The notes: a model not told the origin generated them from the letters alone. A DNA stretch of 64,000 nucleotides from Sphingobacterium griseoflavum (GCF_014653155.1 NZ_BNAF01000006.1:1-64000), one strand, 5' to 3'; positions 48,689 to 57,745 are shown, numbered from the stretch's first letter. Numbers and translations are program-made.

Positions 48689-49666
48689 ATGTTTAAAGGG
48701 AAGAAGGATCTCATCGGTATAGGGGCAGTATTGTATGTATCAATTTCATTGATTTCTTGCGGAGGGGGGATGAATACGCAGGCGGCAAGTTCTCCTCAAG
48801 ATTCAATTTCTTTGATCGATTCGCCTGAAAAAGTATTGGACACGGTACGGCGGACGGATGGTTTGCTCACAAAAAGGTGGAAGGAGCCGGTAAAGATTGT
48901 GCAGGACACGTTGCACCCGATTAGTCAGGATTCTGTCGCTAAGCTTGTGCGTTTTGAAAGGCGCCGTATAAAAGACTCGGTGCGCCGAGCTTTGGACAGC
49001 AAGCCTAAGCATATATATTTCACGTTCGATGACGGCCCCTTATTAGGAAGCAAGGCCATAGACTCCATCGTCAAATCGCGAAATATTCGAATCAATGTGT
49101 TTTTAGTCGGCAAGCACGCCTTCATGTCCAAGGGTTTAAAGCGTGACTATCAAAGGTATTACGATAATCCGCTGGTGGAATGCTACAACCATAGCTATAC
49201 CCACGCCAACAACAAGTTTACGACTTTTTACAGCAACCCAGTAGGCGCATTCAATGATTTTGAGAAAAACGAAGTTGATTTAAAGCTCGAACATAAAATT
49301 GTGCGATTGCCGGGACGTAATATCTGGATTTATGATGATGTGCGACGCATAGATTTACAGAGCGGTGCTGGCACGGCGGATCTACTTTATACAAACGGCT
49401 ACAAGATTTTTGGCTGGGACGTAGAGTGGAAAATCCATGGGCTTACCGGCAAGCCTATACAGTCGGTGCACGAAATCTATACCCGTATTCGTAACTATAT
49501 GAACAATAAATCGTCCATGGAACCTAATAATGTAGTGCTATTGATGCATGATGATATGTTTCAGAATAAGAAAGGACAGCAATTGCTCACTTCGCTGATC
49601 GACACCATTCAGATGAATACCGATTACAAGTTTGAATTTATGCGCGCGTATCCTTTTCGCTATTAG
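48689..49666 (+). CDS. Polysaccharide deacetylase lipoprotein (NodB-like)
   Basis: 325 residues. Lipobox-like LISCGGG near residue 24, so probably lipid-anchored. NodB-like domain: YFTFDDGPLLGSKAID (metal and catalytic Asp-Asp), NHSYTHANNKF (HxxxH metal ligands), RLPGRNIW and LLMHDD near the C-terminus. Family members remove acetyl groups from chitin-like or peptidoglycan sugars; the target is not evident. Own promoter and terminator, so monocistronic. Confidence 0.9.
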   Translation: MFKGKKDLIGIGAVLYVSISLISCGGGMNTQAASSPQDSISLIDSPEKVLDTVRRTDGLLTKRWKEPVKIVQDTLHPISQDSVAKLVRFERRRIKDSVRRALDSKPKHIYFTFDDGPLLGSKAIDSIVKSRNIRINVFLVGKHAFMSKGLKRDYQRYYDNPLVECYNHSYTHANNKFTTFYSNPVGAFNDFEKNEVDLKLEHKIVRLPGRNIWIYDDVRRIDLQSGAGTADLLYTNGYKIFGWDVEWKIHGLTGKPIQSVHEIYTRIRNYMNNKSSMEPNNVVLLMHDDMFQNKKGQQLLTSLIDTIQMNTDYKFEFMRAYPFRY

Positions 49667-49687
49667 ACCACGGGACGTAAGACGTGA

Positions 49688-49730
49688 AAGGCCCAGTACA
49701 TTTTTATCAATGGTACTGGGCCTTATATTT
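49688..49730 (+). terminator. Terminator after the deacetylase gene
   Basis: Perfect 12-bp arms AAGGCCCAGTAC (49688-49699) and 49713-49724, then ATATTTT. Also lies just past the leftward accA stop region. Confidence 0.85.
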
Positions 49731-49755
49731 TACACTTAAATATCAAACGAAAAGG

Positions 49756-50709
49756 TTACTCGACTACTACGCCCATTTTACTGAATTTTTCAATACGTTC
49801 GTTAACCAACGTATCCGCATCCTTGAGCTTTAGTTCCGTTAGATCAGCAAGTATTTTTGTTTTTAAGTTTTCTGCCGTTGTAGCTGCGTCTTGGTGGGCA
49901 CCGCCGATTGGTTCCTGGATGATACCGTCAATAAGTCCGTTTTTCAACATGTCCTCCGCTGTAAGCTTGAGCGATTCGGCAGCCTTTTCCTTCTGATCCC
50001 AGCTCCGGTACAAAATAGATGAACAGGATTCTGGAGAAATGACAGAATACCAAGTGTTTTGCAGCATGTATACCCGATCGCCCACGCCTATTCCTAACGC
50101 CCCTCCGGAAGCGCCTTCTCCGATTACAATGCAAATGACAGGTACCTTCAATACCGACATTTCCAAAAGATTGCGCGCGATAGCTTCGCCTTGTCCACGT
50201 TCTTCCGCTTCCAATCCAGGATACGCGCCCATGGTGTCGATGAAGGTGACAATTGGTCTGTTAAACTTTTCCGCCATCTTCATTAGACGAAGTGCTTTGC
50301 GGTAGCCTTCTGGATTCGCCATTCCAAAGTTACGATATTGCCTCTCTTTGGTGTTTTTTCCTTTTTGATGTCCAATAACCATAACCGACTGGCCACTGAT
50401 GGATGCAATTCCACCAATAATTGCTTTGTCGTCTTTAACAGTTCTGTCACCATGCAACTCAATAAATTCTTCGCATAGCATTTCAATATAGTCGAAGGTC
50501 TGTGGCCGATCTGGATGTCTAGACATCTGCACTTTCTGCCATCCGGTCATATGGGTATAGATATCTTGTTTGGTTTGTTCCAGTTTGGTTTCGAGCTCGT
50601 TGATGGTCGCACTCATATCTACCTTTGTCTTCTCTTGGACTTGTAAAACCTTCTCAATCTGCGTCTGCAGGTCTGCGATAGGCTTTTCAAAATCAAATGT
50701 TGTTTGCAT
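49756..50709 (-). CDS. accA: Acetyl-CoA carboxylase carboxyltransferase subunit alpha
   Basis: 317 residues. Alpha half of the carboxyltransferase that makes malonyl-CoA for fatty-acid synthesis; the beta subunit is elsewhere. An N-terminal helical region (about 1-60), then [70 protein letters not shown] and [15 protein letters not shown], all AccA signatures. Monocistronic, convergent with the deacetylase. Confidence 0.97.
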   Translation of the reverse strand: MQTTFDFEKPIADLQTQIEKVLQVQEKTKVDMSATINELETKLEQTKQDIYTHMTGWQKVQMSRHPDRPQTFDYIEMLCEEFIELHGDRTVKDDKAIIGGIASISGQSVMVIGHQKGKNTKERQYRNFGMANPEGYRKALRLMKMAEKFNRPIVTFIDTMGAYPGLEAEERGQGEAIARNLLEMSVLKVPVICIVIGEGASGGALGIGVGDRVYMLQNTWYSVISPESCSSILYRSWDQKEKAAESLKLTAEDMLKNGLIDGIIQEPIGGAHQDAATTAENLKTKILADLTELKLKDADTLVNERIEKFSKMGVVVE

Positions 50710-50968
50710 AATTGTATGTATCTAGCACATTTCAGCTTGCTAAGTTAATTTATTTTTACCTATTTTAAAACCAACTCGACGGATTTGTTTCCTATTGTTT
50801 TAGTAACCAAACGTTTGGACACACTATTTAGTTTTTGATAGGGGAAACTCAAGCATTGCAGGTGCATTCTCCGAATGCACGAACTTATCCCGCACTTGAC
50901 GGATACATTATTTATTAAAGGCATTGCTTTCACGCGGTAAAAATGATAATTTAGAGGGTTAAACATCT

Positions 50969-51838
50969 ATGACAGCAGAAAAAAAATATCCGCACACCTT
51001 GCAGTTCCTAGCTAAGTTGGTTCTTTGGATCTTGCTATATGTTTCTTTTTGGTATTTTCAGGATTTTTACAAAGAACATCGGTTTCTCGATAACGCATCC
51101 AATGCGCTCAACCTGTTTCTTACTGCGAGCATCATTTACTCTATTGGCCGCTATGTGATGATCACATTGTATAATAAACGGCACGAAAACAGGGCGGTGC
51201 GCGGTAATTTCGTTTTGGGTATTAACCGGTTGACGGCCGTCATGAATACCAGTACGGCGGTCATATCCGTCATGTTGGCATTCGGAATTGACCCGCGCGA
51301 ATTTGTGACGAGTTTAACAATTGTCGCTATGGCGATAGCAGTTACGTTCCGCGAATACATCACCAATATGCTTTCCGGCCTTTTTATCATGTTCAACGAT
51401 CAGTTATCTGTAGGTGATCGTGTTAAGATTGGAGACTACAAAGGTCGGATTGTGGATATCACCTTCTCGAGTTTGCTTATTCAAGACGAAGAGGATGATA
51501 TCGTTTTGGTGCCGAATAACTTAGTTTTCACATCACCGATGGTGAATTTCTCCGCCCATCGCTCTAGCCTTTTTTCTGTTCGGTTCGAACTTCCATTGCA
51601 AACTGCTGTTGAGGTGGATAAGTTGGAAGGACGTATTCAAAAGACTTTACTAAACCATCCCTATCTTACCGGAGACGATGACCTAGCGCTCAAGGTGGTA
51701 GAAATAGGAAAGGATTATGTGAAGTATAAGATGGAAATGCACGCAACAAGCAGCAGCAGTAAATTGCACCGGCAGTTGGAGAACGAGATCTTACGAGAGG
51801 TTTTGCTGTTTAAGCGGGAGTACGATTCGGAGCGATAA
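50969..51838 (+). CDS. Small mechanosensitive-type ion channel (MscS family)
   Basis: 289 residues. Two or three N-terminal TM helices, a pore-helix region (VISVMLAFGIDPREFVTSL, AITFREYITNMLSGLF-like) and the cytoplasmic MscS beta domain (NDQLSVGDRVKIGDYKGRIV; FSSLLIQDEEDDIVLVPNN). Likely releases solutes on osmotic downshift. The pore segment is less Gly/Ala-rich than in E. coli MscS. Ends 1 nt before the convergent coaA stop. Confidence 0.88.
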   Translation: MTAEKKYPHTLQFLAKLVLWILLYVSFWYFQDFYKEHRFLDNASNALNLFLTASIIYSIGRYVMITLYNKRHENRAVRGNFVLGINRLTAVMNTSTAVISVMLAFGIDPREFVTSLTIVAMAIAVTFREYITNMLSGLFIMFNDQLSVGDRVKIGDYKGRIVDITFSSLLIQDEEDDIVLVPNNLVFTSPMVNFSAHRSSLFSVRFELPLQTAVEVDKLEGRIQKTLLNHPYLTGDDDLALKVVEIGKDYVKYKMEMHATSSSSKLHRQLENEILREVLLFKREYDSER

Positions 51839-51839
51839 G

Positions 51840-52787
51840 CTATATTTTTCGAACTTTTATGTTTTTGACAAAGTGGTGGGATCCTTTTTCCAAGATTAAA
51901 TCGGCCCGATAACGCGTCGGGAGTATGTTTTCGTGCAGGTTTGGACGATTGATCTCGTTCCAAATCTTGGTGGCCATCGCGGAGCTTTCTTGGGGATCCA
52001 TATCGGCATAACGGTGAAAGTAACTGTCCGGGTTTTGAAAGGACGTGGCTCTTAACGATTCAAATCGGTTGACATACCAGTCCATAATATCTTTCTCATC
52101 TGCATCAACATAAATGGAATAGTCAAAGTAGTCCGAAACAAATACGTTATTTCCCTTGGAAGAATTCACTTGCAAAACATTAATACCTTCGACGATCAGG
52201 ATATCCGGTCGCACAACATCCTGTAAAATATTATCGAGAATATCATATTCCAAATGGGAATAAACGGGTACCTGAATCTCTTCGACACCGGACTTCATAG
52301 CTGATAGGAAGTTCAGCAGAAGTTTCGTGTCGTAACTTTCAGGAAATCCTTTTCTGTTGAGGATGTTTCTGGAATTCAGCACTTTATTGGGGTATAAGAA
52401 CCCGTCTGTTGTCACCAAATCTACACGTGGCTTGCCAGGAAGCATCGAAAGTACCTTTTGCAATACCCTTGCTGTGGTGCTTTTTCCGACGGCGACTGAT
52501 CCGGCAATACCGATGATAAAAGGAAGACGTTGTGTATTTTTGTTCAGAAAACCGTTTACGACGGCGTGTGCATCCTTGGTGCGTTCAACAAAAATATTAA
52601 TCAGATGTGCCAGCGGGAAGTATATCTCTTCAATTTCTTTGATGTTCAGTGGCTCATTGAGCGCATGCAAATTATCGACCTCATCTTGCGAGAGGTGATA
52701 AGAAAAATGGCCGTTGAGACGTTTCCATTCTGCTCTGTCAAATAGTTGAAACGGGTTGCTCACCGCGTTAATAGTACTTGAAGACAT
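51840..52787 (-). CDS. coaA: Pantothenate kinase, type I
   Basis: 315 residues. Phosphorylates pantothenate, first step of CoA synthesis. P-loop IAGSVAVGKST at 94-104, DGFLYPNKVL, GFPESYDTKLLL, VYSHLEYDIL and EGINVLQV are all type I CoaA signatures. Own promoter upstream. Confidence 0.97.
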   Translation of the reverse strand: MSSSTINAVSNPFQLFDRAEWKRLNGHFSYHLSQDEVDNLHALNEPLNIKEIEEIYFPLAHLINIFVERTKDAHAVVNGFLNKNTQRLPFIIGIAGSVAVGKSTTARVLQKVLSMLPGKPRVDLVTTDGFLYPNKVLNSRNILNRKGFPESYDTKLLLNFLSAMKSGVEEIQVPVYSHLEYDILDNILQDVVRPDILIVEGINVLQVNSSKGNNVFVSDYFDYSIYVDADEKDIMDWYVNRFESLRATSFQNPDSYFHRYADMDPQESSAMATKIWNEINRPNLHENILPTRYRADLILEKGSHHFVKNIKVRKI

Positions 52788-52809
52788 ACGTTTATAGTTA
52801 GAATGACGG

Positions 52810-52817
52810 CAAATATA
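52810..52817 (-). promoter_or_regulatory. coaA -7 box
   Basis: TATATTTG on the minus strand, full match to TAnnTTTG, 22 bp before the coaA start. -33 box unclear. Confidence 0.5.
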
Positions 52818-52846
52818 CTACCTAATCCCATATACTCAGCATCTTT

Positions 52847-53248
52847 TTACACTAAATTACTTTCTATGATGATGGGGCTAGTTAGGATTTTATGCACAGG
52901 GCATCGGTCGGCAATGAGCAGCAGACGCCCTTTTTGGGTTTCATCCAGATCACCGTGCAGCCGTATGTGACAATGTATAAAAGTTGTTTTTTGTAGTTCC
53001 GTACGCTGCTCACTCATGGACATCTTAATTTCTACCGAGGCTAAATCCCATTCTTTTCTGTCTGCGTACATGCGTAGGGTCATCGCCTTGCAGGTACCTA
53101 AAGACGACAACAGTAGCTCAGCTGGGGAGGGCCCCAAGTCGGTGCCGCCCAAATTCTTTGGTTCGTCTGCGTAGACTTTGTGCTGCGCGACTTCTATCTC
53201 GGTTTTGTAACGCTCACGCCCAATTTTGACAATGATATCTCTCTCCAT
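52847..53248 (-). CDS. OsmC-family protein
   Basis: 133 residues, single OsmC/Ohr-like domain with the two family cysteines in SSLGTCKAMTLRMYA and ADRCPVHKIL. Such proteins reduce organic or fatty-acid hydroperoxides with thiols; the sequence does not decide between OsmC and the YhfA-like branch, though ADRCPVHK is YhfA-like. It follows mgsA by 9 bp on the same strand, probably one transcript. Confidence 0.9.
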   Translation of the reverse strand: MERDIIVKIGRERYKTEIEVAQHKVYADEPKNLGGTDLGPSPAELLLSSLGTCKAMTLRMYADRKEWDLASVEIKMSMSEQRTELQKTTFIHCHIRLHGDLDETQKGRLLLIADRCPVHKILTSPIIIESNLV

Positions 53249-53257
53249 ATTGCTTCG

Positions 53258-53632
53258 CTAAAATAATCCCTGTATAATGAGAGTTCCCGTTGCCGGGTTC
53301 GTTGCTAGTGGCACATTGTATAAATCAGATATGCGCATCAGCATTTGAATATCCGGTTCGTGTGCGTGTTTCCCCAAGGGATCGCGAAAGAAGATTATGC
53401 CGTCGACTTTTCCTTCTGCAGCCAATGCAGCTATTTGCGCATCGCCCCCCATGGGGCCGCTCAACTTCAGCTCTACTGATAAGCCGGTCTGCCGAACATA
53501 CGATCCTGTTGTCCCCGTGGCAATGATATTGGCTTTGCGTAAATCGTCGATGTGGTCTTTGACGAAGGCCACCATATCGGCTTTTTTACCATCGTGCGCC
53601 ACCAGGGCAATGGTTTTTTTCGTTAGGTCCAT
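53258..53632 (-). CDS. mgsA: Methylglyoxal synthase
   Basis: 124 residues, near the shorter end for the family. Converts dihydroxyacetone phosphate to methylglyoxal and phosphate. Signatures: IALVAHDGKKADMVAFV (substrate-binding Asp and Lys), ATGTTGSYV, SGPMGGDAQIAAL and FFRDPLGKHAHEPDI with the catalytic Asp. Upstream of osmC; a shared role in carbonyl or oxidative stress is plausible. Confidence 0.95.
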   Translation of the reverse strand: MDLTKKTIALVAHDGKKADMVAFVKDHIDDLRKANIIATGTTGSYVRQTGLSVELKLSGPMGGDAQIAALAAEGKVDGIIFFRDPLGKHAHEPDIQMLMRISDLYNVPLATNPATGTLIIQGLF

Positions 53633-53653
53633 TTGCTATTTGTCTAATTAATT

Positions 53654-54886
53654 TTATCCAAAAAATACATAGGTCAATAGGATGGCTGCAATTAAGCCTA
53701 CGACATCCGCAATGAGTCCACATGTCAACGCGTAACGGGTATTTTTGATACCCACTGAACCGAAGTAAACGGCCAATACATAAAATGTCGTTTCTGAAGA
53801 CCCTTGAATAATGCTTGCCAATCTACCTTGGAAAGAATCTACACCGTAAGTCTGCATCACATCGACCATCAAGCCGCGGGCGCCGCCACCACTCAATGTC
53901 TTCATAAGACCTACAGGCAGCGCGGGCACGAAACGTGTATCCATCCCCATTGCGGAGAAACCATAACCTATGGCATCGACGATATAATCCATACATCCAG
54001 TCGTTCGAAAAGCCGATATCGCCACCAATATGGCAATTAAAAAAGGAATAATCATAACAGCGGTGCTAAATCCTTCTTTCGCCCCATCGATAAAGGCGTC
54101 GTACACATTTATCTTTTTTATTGCACCAAACACGATGAATAAGATAATGATCGAAAATATCAACAAACCACCTATCAGGCCGGTTATTTTCTCCATTTGC
54201 TCAGGAGGGAGGCCATTTAATCCGAAATAGAGTAAACCCATGAGCGCCAAAAAGAATCCAAGAAACAATAGGACGGGTAGCTTTAACAGATTAATACGTT
54301 GGTAAATCGCTACGGCAATCATTCCTGACAGAAAAGATATGAATGTTCCTATAAGAGCCGGGATAAAAATATCGGCTGGATTGGCTGCGCCGCTGGCCAA
54401 TCTTAACGCGATTACAGAAGTGGGAATCAGGGTAATACCGGCTGTGTTCAATACCAAAAACATGATCTGTGCATTGCTGGCTGTATCCTTCTTTGGATTA
54501 ATTTCTTGAAGCTCTTTCATGGCCTTCAATCCAACGGGTGTTGCCGCATTATCGAGACCAAGCATATTAGCCGAAAAGTTCATGATAATGGATCCGTTTG
54601 CGGGGTGATTTTTGGGAATGCCGGGAAAAAGCTTGCTAAAGAATGGATTCACACCTTTGGCAAACAGGCTAATCATACCCGCTTGCTCGCCCACCTTCAT
54701 GATTCCGAGCCAAAAGGTCATGATACCAACTAAACCCAGAGAAAGCTCTGCGCCAGTTTTTGCGCTATCAAAAAGACCATTGATTAAGGTCGCGAAGATT
54801 TCCGTATCACCTAAAAAAATCAACTTTGCTAACGCGACGATAAAAGCGATGACGAAAAATGCAATCCAAACGTAATTTAATGCCAT
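53654..54886 (-). CDS. SpmA/SpmB fused nucleoside-recognition (Gate domain) membrane protein
   Basis: 410 residues, about ten TM helices. Two nucleoside-recognition domains in tandem, corresponding to SpmA (NMLGLDNAATPVGLKAMKEL) and SpmB (SGGGARGLMVDVMQTYG, QGSSETTFYVLAVYFGSVG). The Bacillus SpmA and SpmB proteins are named for spore maturation, but fused forms are usual in non-sporulating Bacteroidota, where the role is unknown, possibly transport. First of a three-gene run with mgsA and osmC, spaced 21 bp. Confidence 0.88.
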   Translation of the reverse strand: MALNYVWIAFFVIAFIVALAKLIFLGDTEIFATLINGLFDSAKTGAELSLGLVGIMTFWLGIMKVGEQAGMISLFAKGVNPFFSKLFPGIPKNHPANGSIIMNFSANMLGLDNAATPVGLKAMKELQEINPKKDTASNAQIMFLVLNTAGITLIPTSVIALRLASGAANPADIFIPALIGTFISFLSGMIAVAIYQRINLLKLPVLLFLGFFLALMGLLYFGLNGLPPEQMEKITGLIGGLLIFSIIILFIVFGAIKKINVYDAFIDGAKEGFSTAVMIIPFLIAILVAISAFRTTGCMDYIVDAIGYGFSAMGMDTRFVPALPVGLMKTLSGGGARGLMVDVMQTYGVDSFQGRLASIIQGSSETTFYVLAVYFGSVGIKNTRYALTCGLIADVVGLIAAILLTYVFFG

Positions 54887-54942
54887 AAATGTTTATTACA
54901 TCGTAAAAGTAAAAGTTTATGCGGCAAAAGCCACGCTCTAGC

Positions 54943-55992
54943 TTAATTTTTTAAGAAATTCCAGACGGATCTGTCTTTCTTTCCCGGCTTATCGTCAATG
55001 ATTTCCGCCACGATCCGTTCGATGAGTGACTCGTGCTCACTTACCACACGATCGCCCAGTGAAATTATCTTTTGGATATTACTGGGAGATGCCGCATCCA
55101 TGGACGGGTCAATGGAAGACAGGTTTGTGGGTTCAATACGGATATAGTTTTCGCTTTTGCCAACTGATCGAAAGAGTTGTTTAAGGTAGTAATTGGTGCT
55201 TTCGGCGGAGCTGCTACTCATAATATCTACCAATGCTGGGCCGATAGAGATCGCGCGCTTTTTCTTGAAATCCTCGTAGTTATAGGATATTTTTGAGAGA
55301 CCTGTTCCCAGGGAAAGGATCCATATATCGTCGATTTTGTAGCTGTTATAGCTCTTGATTACCTCTAACAATGCGGAAAGGGATGGGTTGTGTGCGAATA
55401 CACCACCATCCACTAAAGGGTATCGGGTCTTCGCCAGCGAAAAGATCTCCGCCACGGCAAAGTAGGTAGGGGCTGCGGATGTAGCACGACAGACATCACG
55501 CACGTGAAAGTCGCGCGAGTCGCCATGCGATATCGCTTTTTGCTGTCTAAACAAATGGTTTTTGCGCAATTCAATGTTATATGCGGTGATGATACATGGT
55601 TTGAGCAGTTCGCTTAATTTAAGATCCCCGAAATAGTCCAAGAGGATTTTTTCAAGTACGGTGTTGTCATACAGTTCGCTTAGCAAGCCAAATCGGCTCA
55701 GGAATCGCCTCCAAGGTTTTGCGGCGAAGATTTCCGTACCATGGTTTAAGTAGATGTCCAATGCATCTTTAGCGCTATAGCGAGGTTTACCTTGCTTTTC
55801 CGGATCAGGACATAAGAGGATGGACAGCAATATGCCGCCGGTACTGGTACCCGAAAAGAAATCGAAATAGTCGGATAAATGTGCATTTGTGTCCGCCGTA
55901 ACTTGTCTTAGCTTTTCTTCCAATGCTACCAAGAACATGCCCGGAATAATGCCCCGGATGCCCCCGCCATCTATAGAAAGTATTCTTTTCAT
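54943..55992 (-). CDS. Patatin-like phospholipase
   Basis: 349 residues, no signal peptide. Catalytic dyad of the patatin family: oxyanion loop DGGGIRG (8-14), nucleophile Ser50 in GTSTGG, and Asp195 in LVDGGVF. Probably a cytoplasmic lipid acyl hydrolase. It resembles standalone patatins; it lies next to the prophage integration site but has no cyclic-nucleotide synthase or other anti-phage genes around it. A TATTTTCG (7 of 8 to -7) lies upstream on the minus strand. Confidence 0.92.
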   Translation of the reverse strand: MKRILSIDGGGIRGIIPGMFLVALEEKLRQVTADTNAHLSDYFDFFSGTSTGGILLSILLCPDPEKQGKPRYSAKDALDIYLNHGTEIFAAKPWRRFLSRFGLLSELYDNTVLEKILLDYFGDLKLSELLKPCIITAYNIELRKNHLFRQQKAISHGDSRDFHVRDVCRATSAAPTYFAVAEIFSLAKTRYPLVDGGVFAHNPSLSALLEVIKSYNSYKIDDIWILSLGTGLSKISYNYEDFKKKRAISIGPALVDIMSSSSAESTNYYLKQLFRSVGKSENYIRIEPTNLSSIDPSMDAASPSNIQKIISLGDRVVSEHESLIERIVAEIIDDKPGKKDRSVWNFLKN

Positions 55993-56188
55993 GCCGTTAT
56001 CGTTGGTTTTTCAGAAACCCGAAAATAGCAAAAAAGAGTGGCATGTCGTCATGCTCCAGTTAAATAAGTTTATGGAAACCACTTGATGTGATGGCCGTTG
56101 CAATTGGGAAGCATTGGTGCAGCTATGCTCCGGTTAAGCAACACGCAAAAAAAGATTTAAAATAACAGCTGATATCACAATAAACTTT

Positions 56189-56196
56189 TATATTTG
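56189..56196 (+). promoter_or_regulatory. -7 box of the tRNA-Ser gene
   Basis: TATATTTG, full consensus, 10 bp before the tRNA 5' end; -33 box weak. Confidence 0.6.
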
Positions 56197-56206
56197 CACA
56201 CCGAAA

Positions 56207-56294
56207 GGAGAGATGTCAGAGTGGTCGAATGAGCAGACCTGGAAAGTCTGTATACGGGATGACTGTATCGAGGGTTCGAATCCCTCTCTCTCCG
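56207..56294 (+). tRNA. tRNA-Ser (anticodon GGA)
   Basis: Acceptor stem GGAGAGA (56207-56213) pairs with TCTCTCC (56287-56293), discriminator G56294; anticodon stem CAGAC/GTCTG around anticodon GGA at 56241-56243; long variable arm of a class II tRNA; T-arm GAGGGTTCGAATCCCTC. CCA is not encoded (CAT follows). Its 3' end is the likely prophage attachment site. Confidence 0.95.
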
Positions 56295-56306
56295 CATCAA
56301 AAAAAG

Positions 56307-56336
56307 GCCTCTATTTACCCAAATAGGGGCTTTTTT
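56307..56336 (+). terminator. Terminator after tRNA-Ser
   Basis: Arms 56307-56316 and 56321-56330 (one G-U) with six T after it. Separates the tRNA from the integrase gene. Confidence 0.85.
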
Positions 56337-56351
56337 ACGTTCTAAGGCCGA

Positions 56352-56449
56352 TTTTATAAAACATTATTCAACTAATATTTTTAGTATTTGACTAATATTC
56401 GTAGTTTTATGGTAGACTAACGCATATATGTTTTATAAATGTTTTATAA
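56352..56449. repeat. Candidate integrase arm-type sites
   Basis: ATGTTTTATAA occurs twice in perfect tandem at 56428-56438 and 56439-56449, ending 4 nt before the integrase ATG. Its complement with two more bases (TTTTATAAAACAT) is at 56352-56364. Direct plus inverted copies beside an attachment site are typical of arm-type binding sites of tyrosine recombinases. Confidence 0.5.
56371..56405. promoter_or_regulatory. Paired ACTAA dyads upstream of the integrase
   Basis: Two 15-bp dyads, ACTAATATTTTTAGT at 56371-56385 and ACTAATATTCGTAGT at 56391-56405, start 20 bp apart. They share the CTAA...TTAG core with the GCTAAA operators farther into the phage but differ in outer bases. Possible regulator or excisionase sites. 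Confidence 0.4.
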
Positions 56450-56452
56450 AAA

Positions 56453-57691
56453 ATGGCAACAATAACACCTAAGATTCTAAAGAAAAACAAAAAAAAGGAT
56501 GGCACCTGGAACGTTCTCTATCGGCTTTCTCATAGCCGGCAGACCAGATACATTAAAACACGGCACTACATAACCGAAGATATGATCATAAACGACGACG
56601 ACATAGCAACGGATTTCGTAATAGATTACTGTGCCTCGGACATCAAGAAATACCGCAAGAGGATAAGTGATATAGAGGGTGTGGAGTCACTGTCCGTAGA
56701 TGAGATCTTGAACATGATAACCAACGATAGCAAAGATGTAGAACTGCTGTCGTTCTTCAGGGAACATATCCGGCAGCTCAACGACGATGGCCGGCATAAA
56801 ACGGCCAAGCCATTCAATACTGTAGTCAACTCTTTGACCGATTTCTGCGGGGATCAGCTGATGGCCTCGCGGTTAACATCAAAGTTTCTTCAGAGCTATG
56901 AGGTCTACCTACGGCGTCCAAAAACAATCCAGCGCATGCAGGGCCAAAATATGGTGACCAAAGTCTCCCAGTTAACAGACAAAGGCCTGCATAACCACAT
57001 GGCCTCCCTGCGCACCCTGTTTAATCAAGCGAAGAAGCACTACAACGACGAGGATACCGGGCATATCATCATAAAAAATGCCCCCTTTTCCCGATACACA
57101 ATATTGCCAAAGAAAAACAAGAAGCACAAGAACCTAGATGTAAATGCTCTCCGGGATCTGCGCGACTACGAGCCGGCAACCGGCAGGGAGCTATATGCCA
57201 AACAAATGTTTATGCTTTCGTTCTATATGTGTGGCATGAACGCAGTTGACATATTCAACAACTGGGCAATACTTAAAAGAGCCCCCAAAAGGATATCCTA
57301 CAACAGGAGCAAAACAGAGGGCAAGAGGGAAGATGGCGCGTTTATCAGCGTTGCCATACCGGACGAAGCCAAAGAGATACTGAAGGATCTAGAGATAAAA
57401 TATAAATCGATCGATGTGGTAAATGGGACATTATCGATTGGTTTGCGGTCCATAGCTAAAAATTTGGGGATGCAGGAGTTGACGATGCTATTCGCTAGGC
57501 ATTCATTTGCGACAATCGCCAGGAACGACCTTAATATATCGAAAGAAGACGTCGCCATTGCATTGAACCACGTAAACGAAAGCAACCGGATCACCGACAC
57601 CTACATAGCTCCGGACTGGTCGAAGATAGACCGCGTGCAGCAAGCAGTTATAAATAAGGTAAACGAAGATTTGGCTCAAAATAATTTATAG
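56453..57691 (+). CDS. Phage tyrosine integrase, catalytic Arg I apparently replaced by Cys
   Basis: 412 residues. N-terminal Arm-type domain (about 1-45, TPKILKKNKKKDGTWNVLYR), SAM-like core-binding domain (about 95-205) and catalytic domain. Seen active-site residues: Arg349 and His350 (LFARHSFAT), His373 (ALNHV, where Gly-His is usual) and the nucleophile Tyr384 (DTYIAP). The first catalytic Arg normally sits in the FYxRGMN segment; here it reads SFYMCGMNAVDIF with Cys260. Either an altered site or a subfamily with Arg elsewhere. Next to tRNA-Ser, so it should drive integration there. Confidence 0.92.
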   Translation: MATITPKILKKNKKKDGTWNVLYRLSHSRQTRYIKTRHYITEDMIINDDDIATDFVIDYCASDIKKYRKRISDIEGVESLSVDEILNMITNDSKDVELLSFFREHIRQLNDDGRHKTAKPFNTVVNSLTDFCGDQLMASRLTSKFLQSYEVYLRRPKTIQRMQGQNMVTKVSQLTDKGLHNHMASLRTLFNQAKKHYNDEDTGHIIIKNAPFSRYTILPKKNKKHKNLDVNALRDLRDYEPATGRELYAKQMFMLSFYMCGMNAVDIFNNWAILKRAPKRISYNRSKTEGKREDGAFISVAIPDEAKEILKDLEIKYKSIDVVNGTLSIGLRSIAKNLGMQELTMLFARHSFATIARNDLNISKEDVAIALNHVNESNRITDTYIAPDWSKIDRVQQAVINKVNEDLAQNNL

Positions 57692-57695
57692 GATA

Positions 57696-57725
57696 TTGTT
57701 TGCTAAAATATTTTAGCTATTTTTG
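57696..57725 (+). promoter_or_regulatory. Phage promoter with operator dyad, site A
   Basis: -33 TTG at 57696-57698, -7 TATTTTTG at 57718-57725, 19-bp spacer. The spacer holds a perfect 16-bp palindrome GCTAAAATATTTTAGC at 57702-57717. The 73-codon gene starts 21 bp downstream. A bound protein would block RNA polymerase. Confidence 0.7.
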
Positions 57726-57745
57726 TTGTGTAAAATTTATATAAT

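Noticed and set aside
53654..54886. SpmA/SpmB fusion as a sign of sporulation
   Set aside because: Fused forms are usual in non-spore-forming Bacteroidota and no other spore genes are present.
54943..55992. Patatin as CBASS/CapV anti-phage effector next to a prophage
   Set aside because: No nucleotidyltransferase, HORMA, TRIP13 or other defence gene lies nearby; the neighbours are housekeeping genes.
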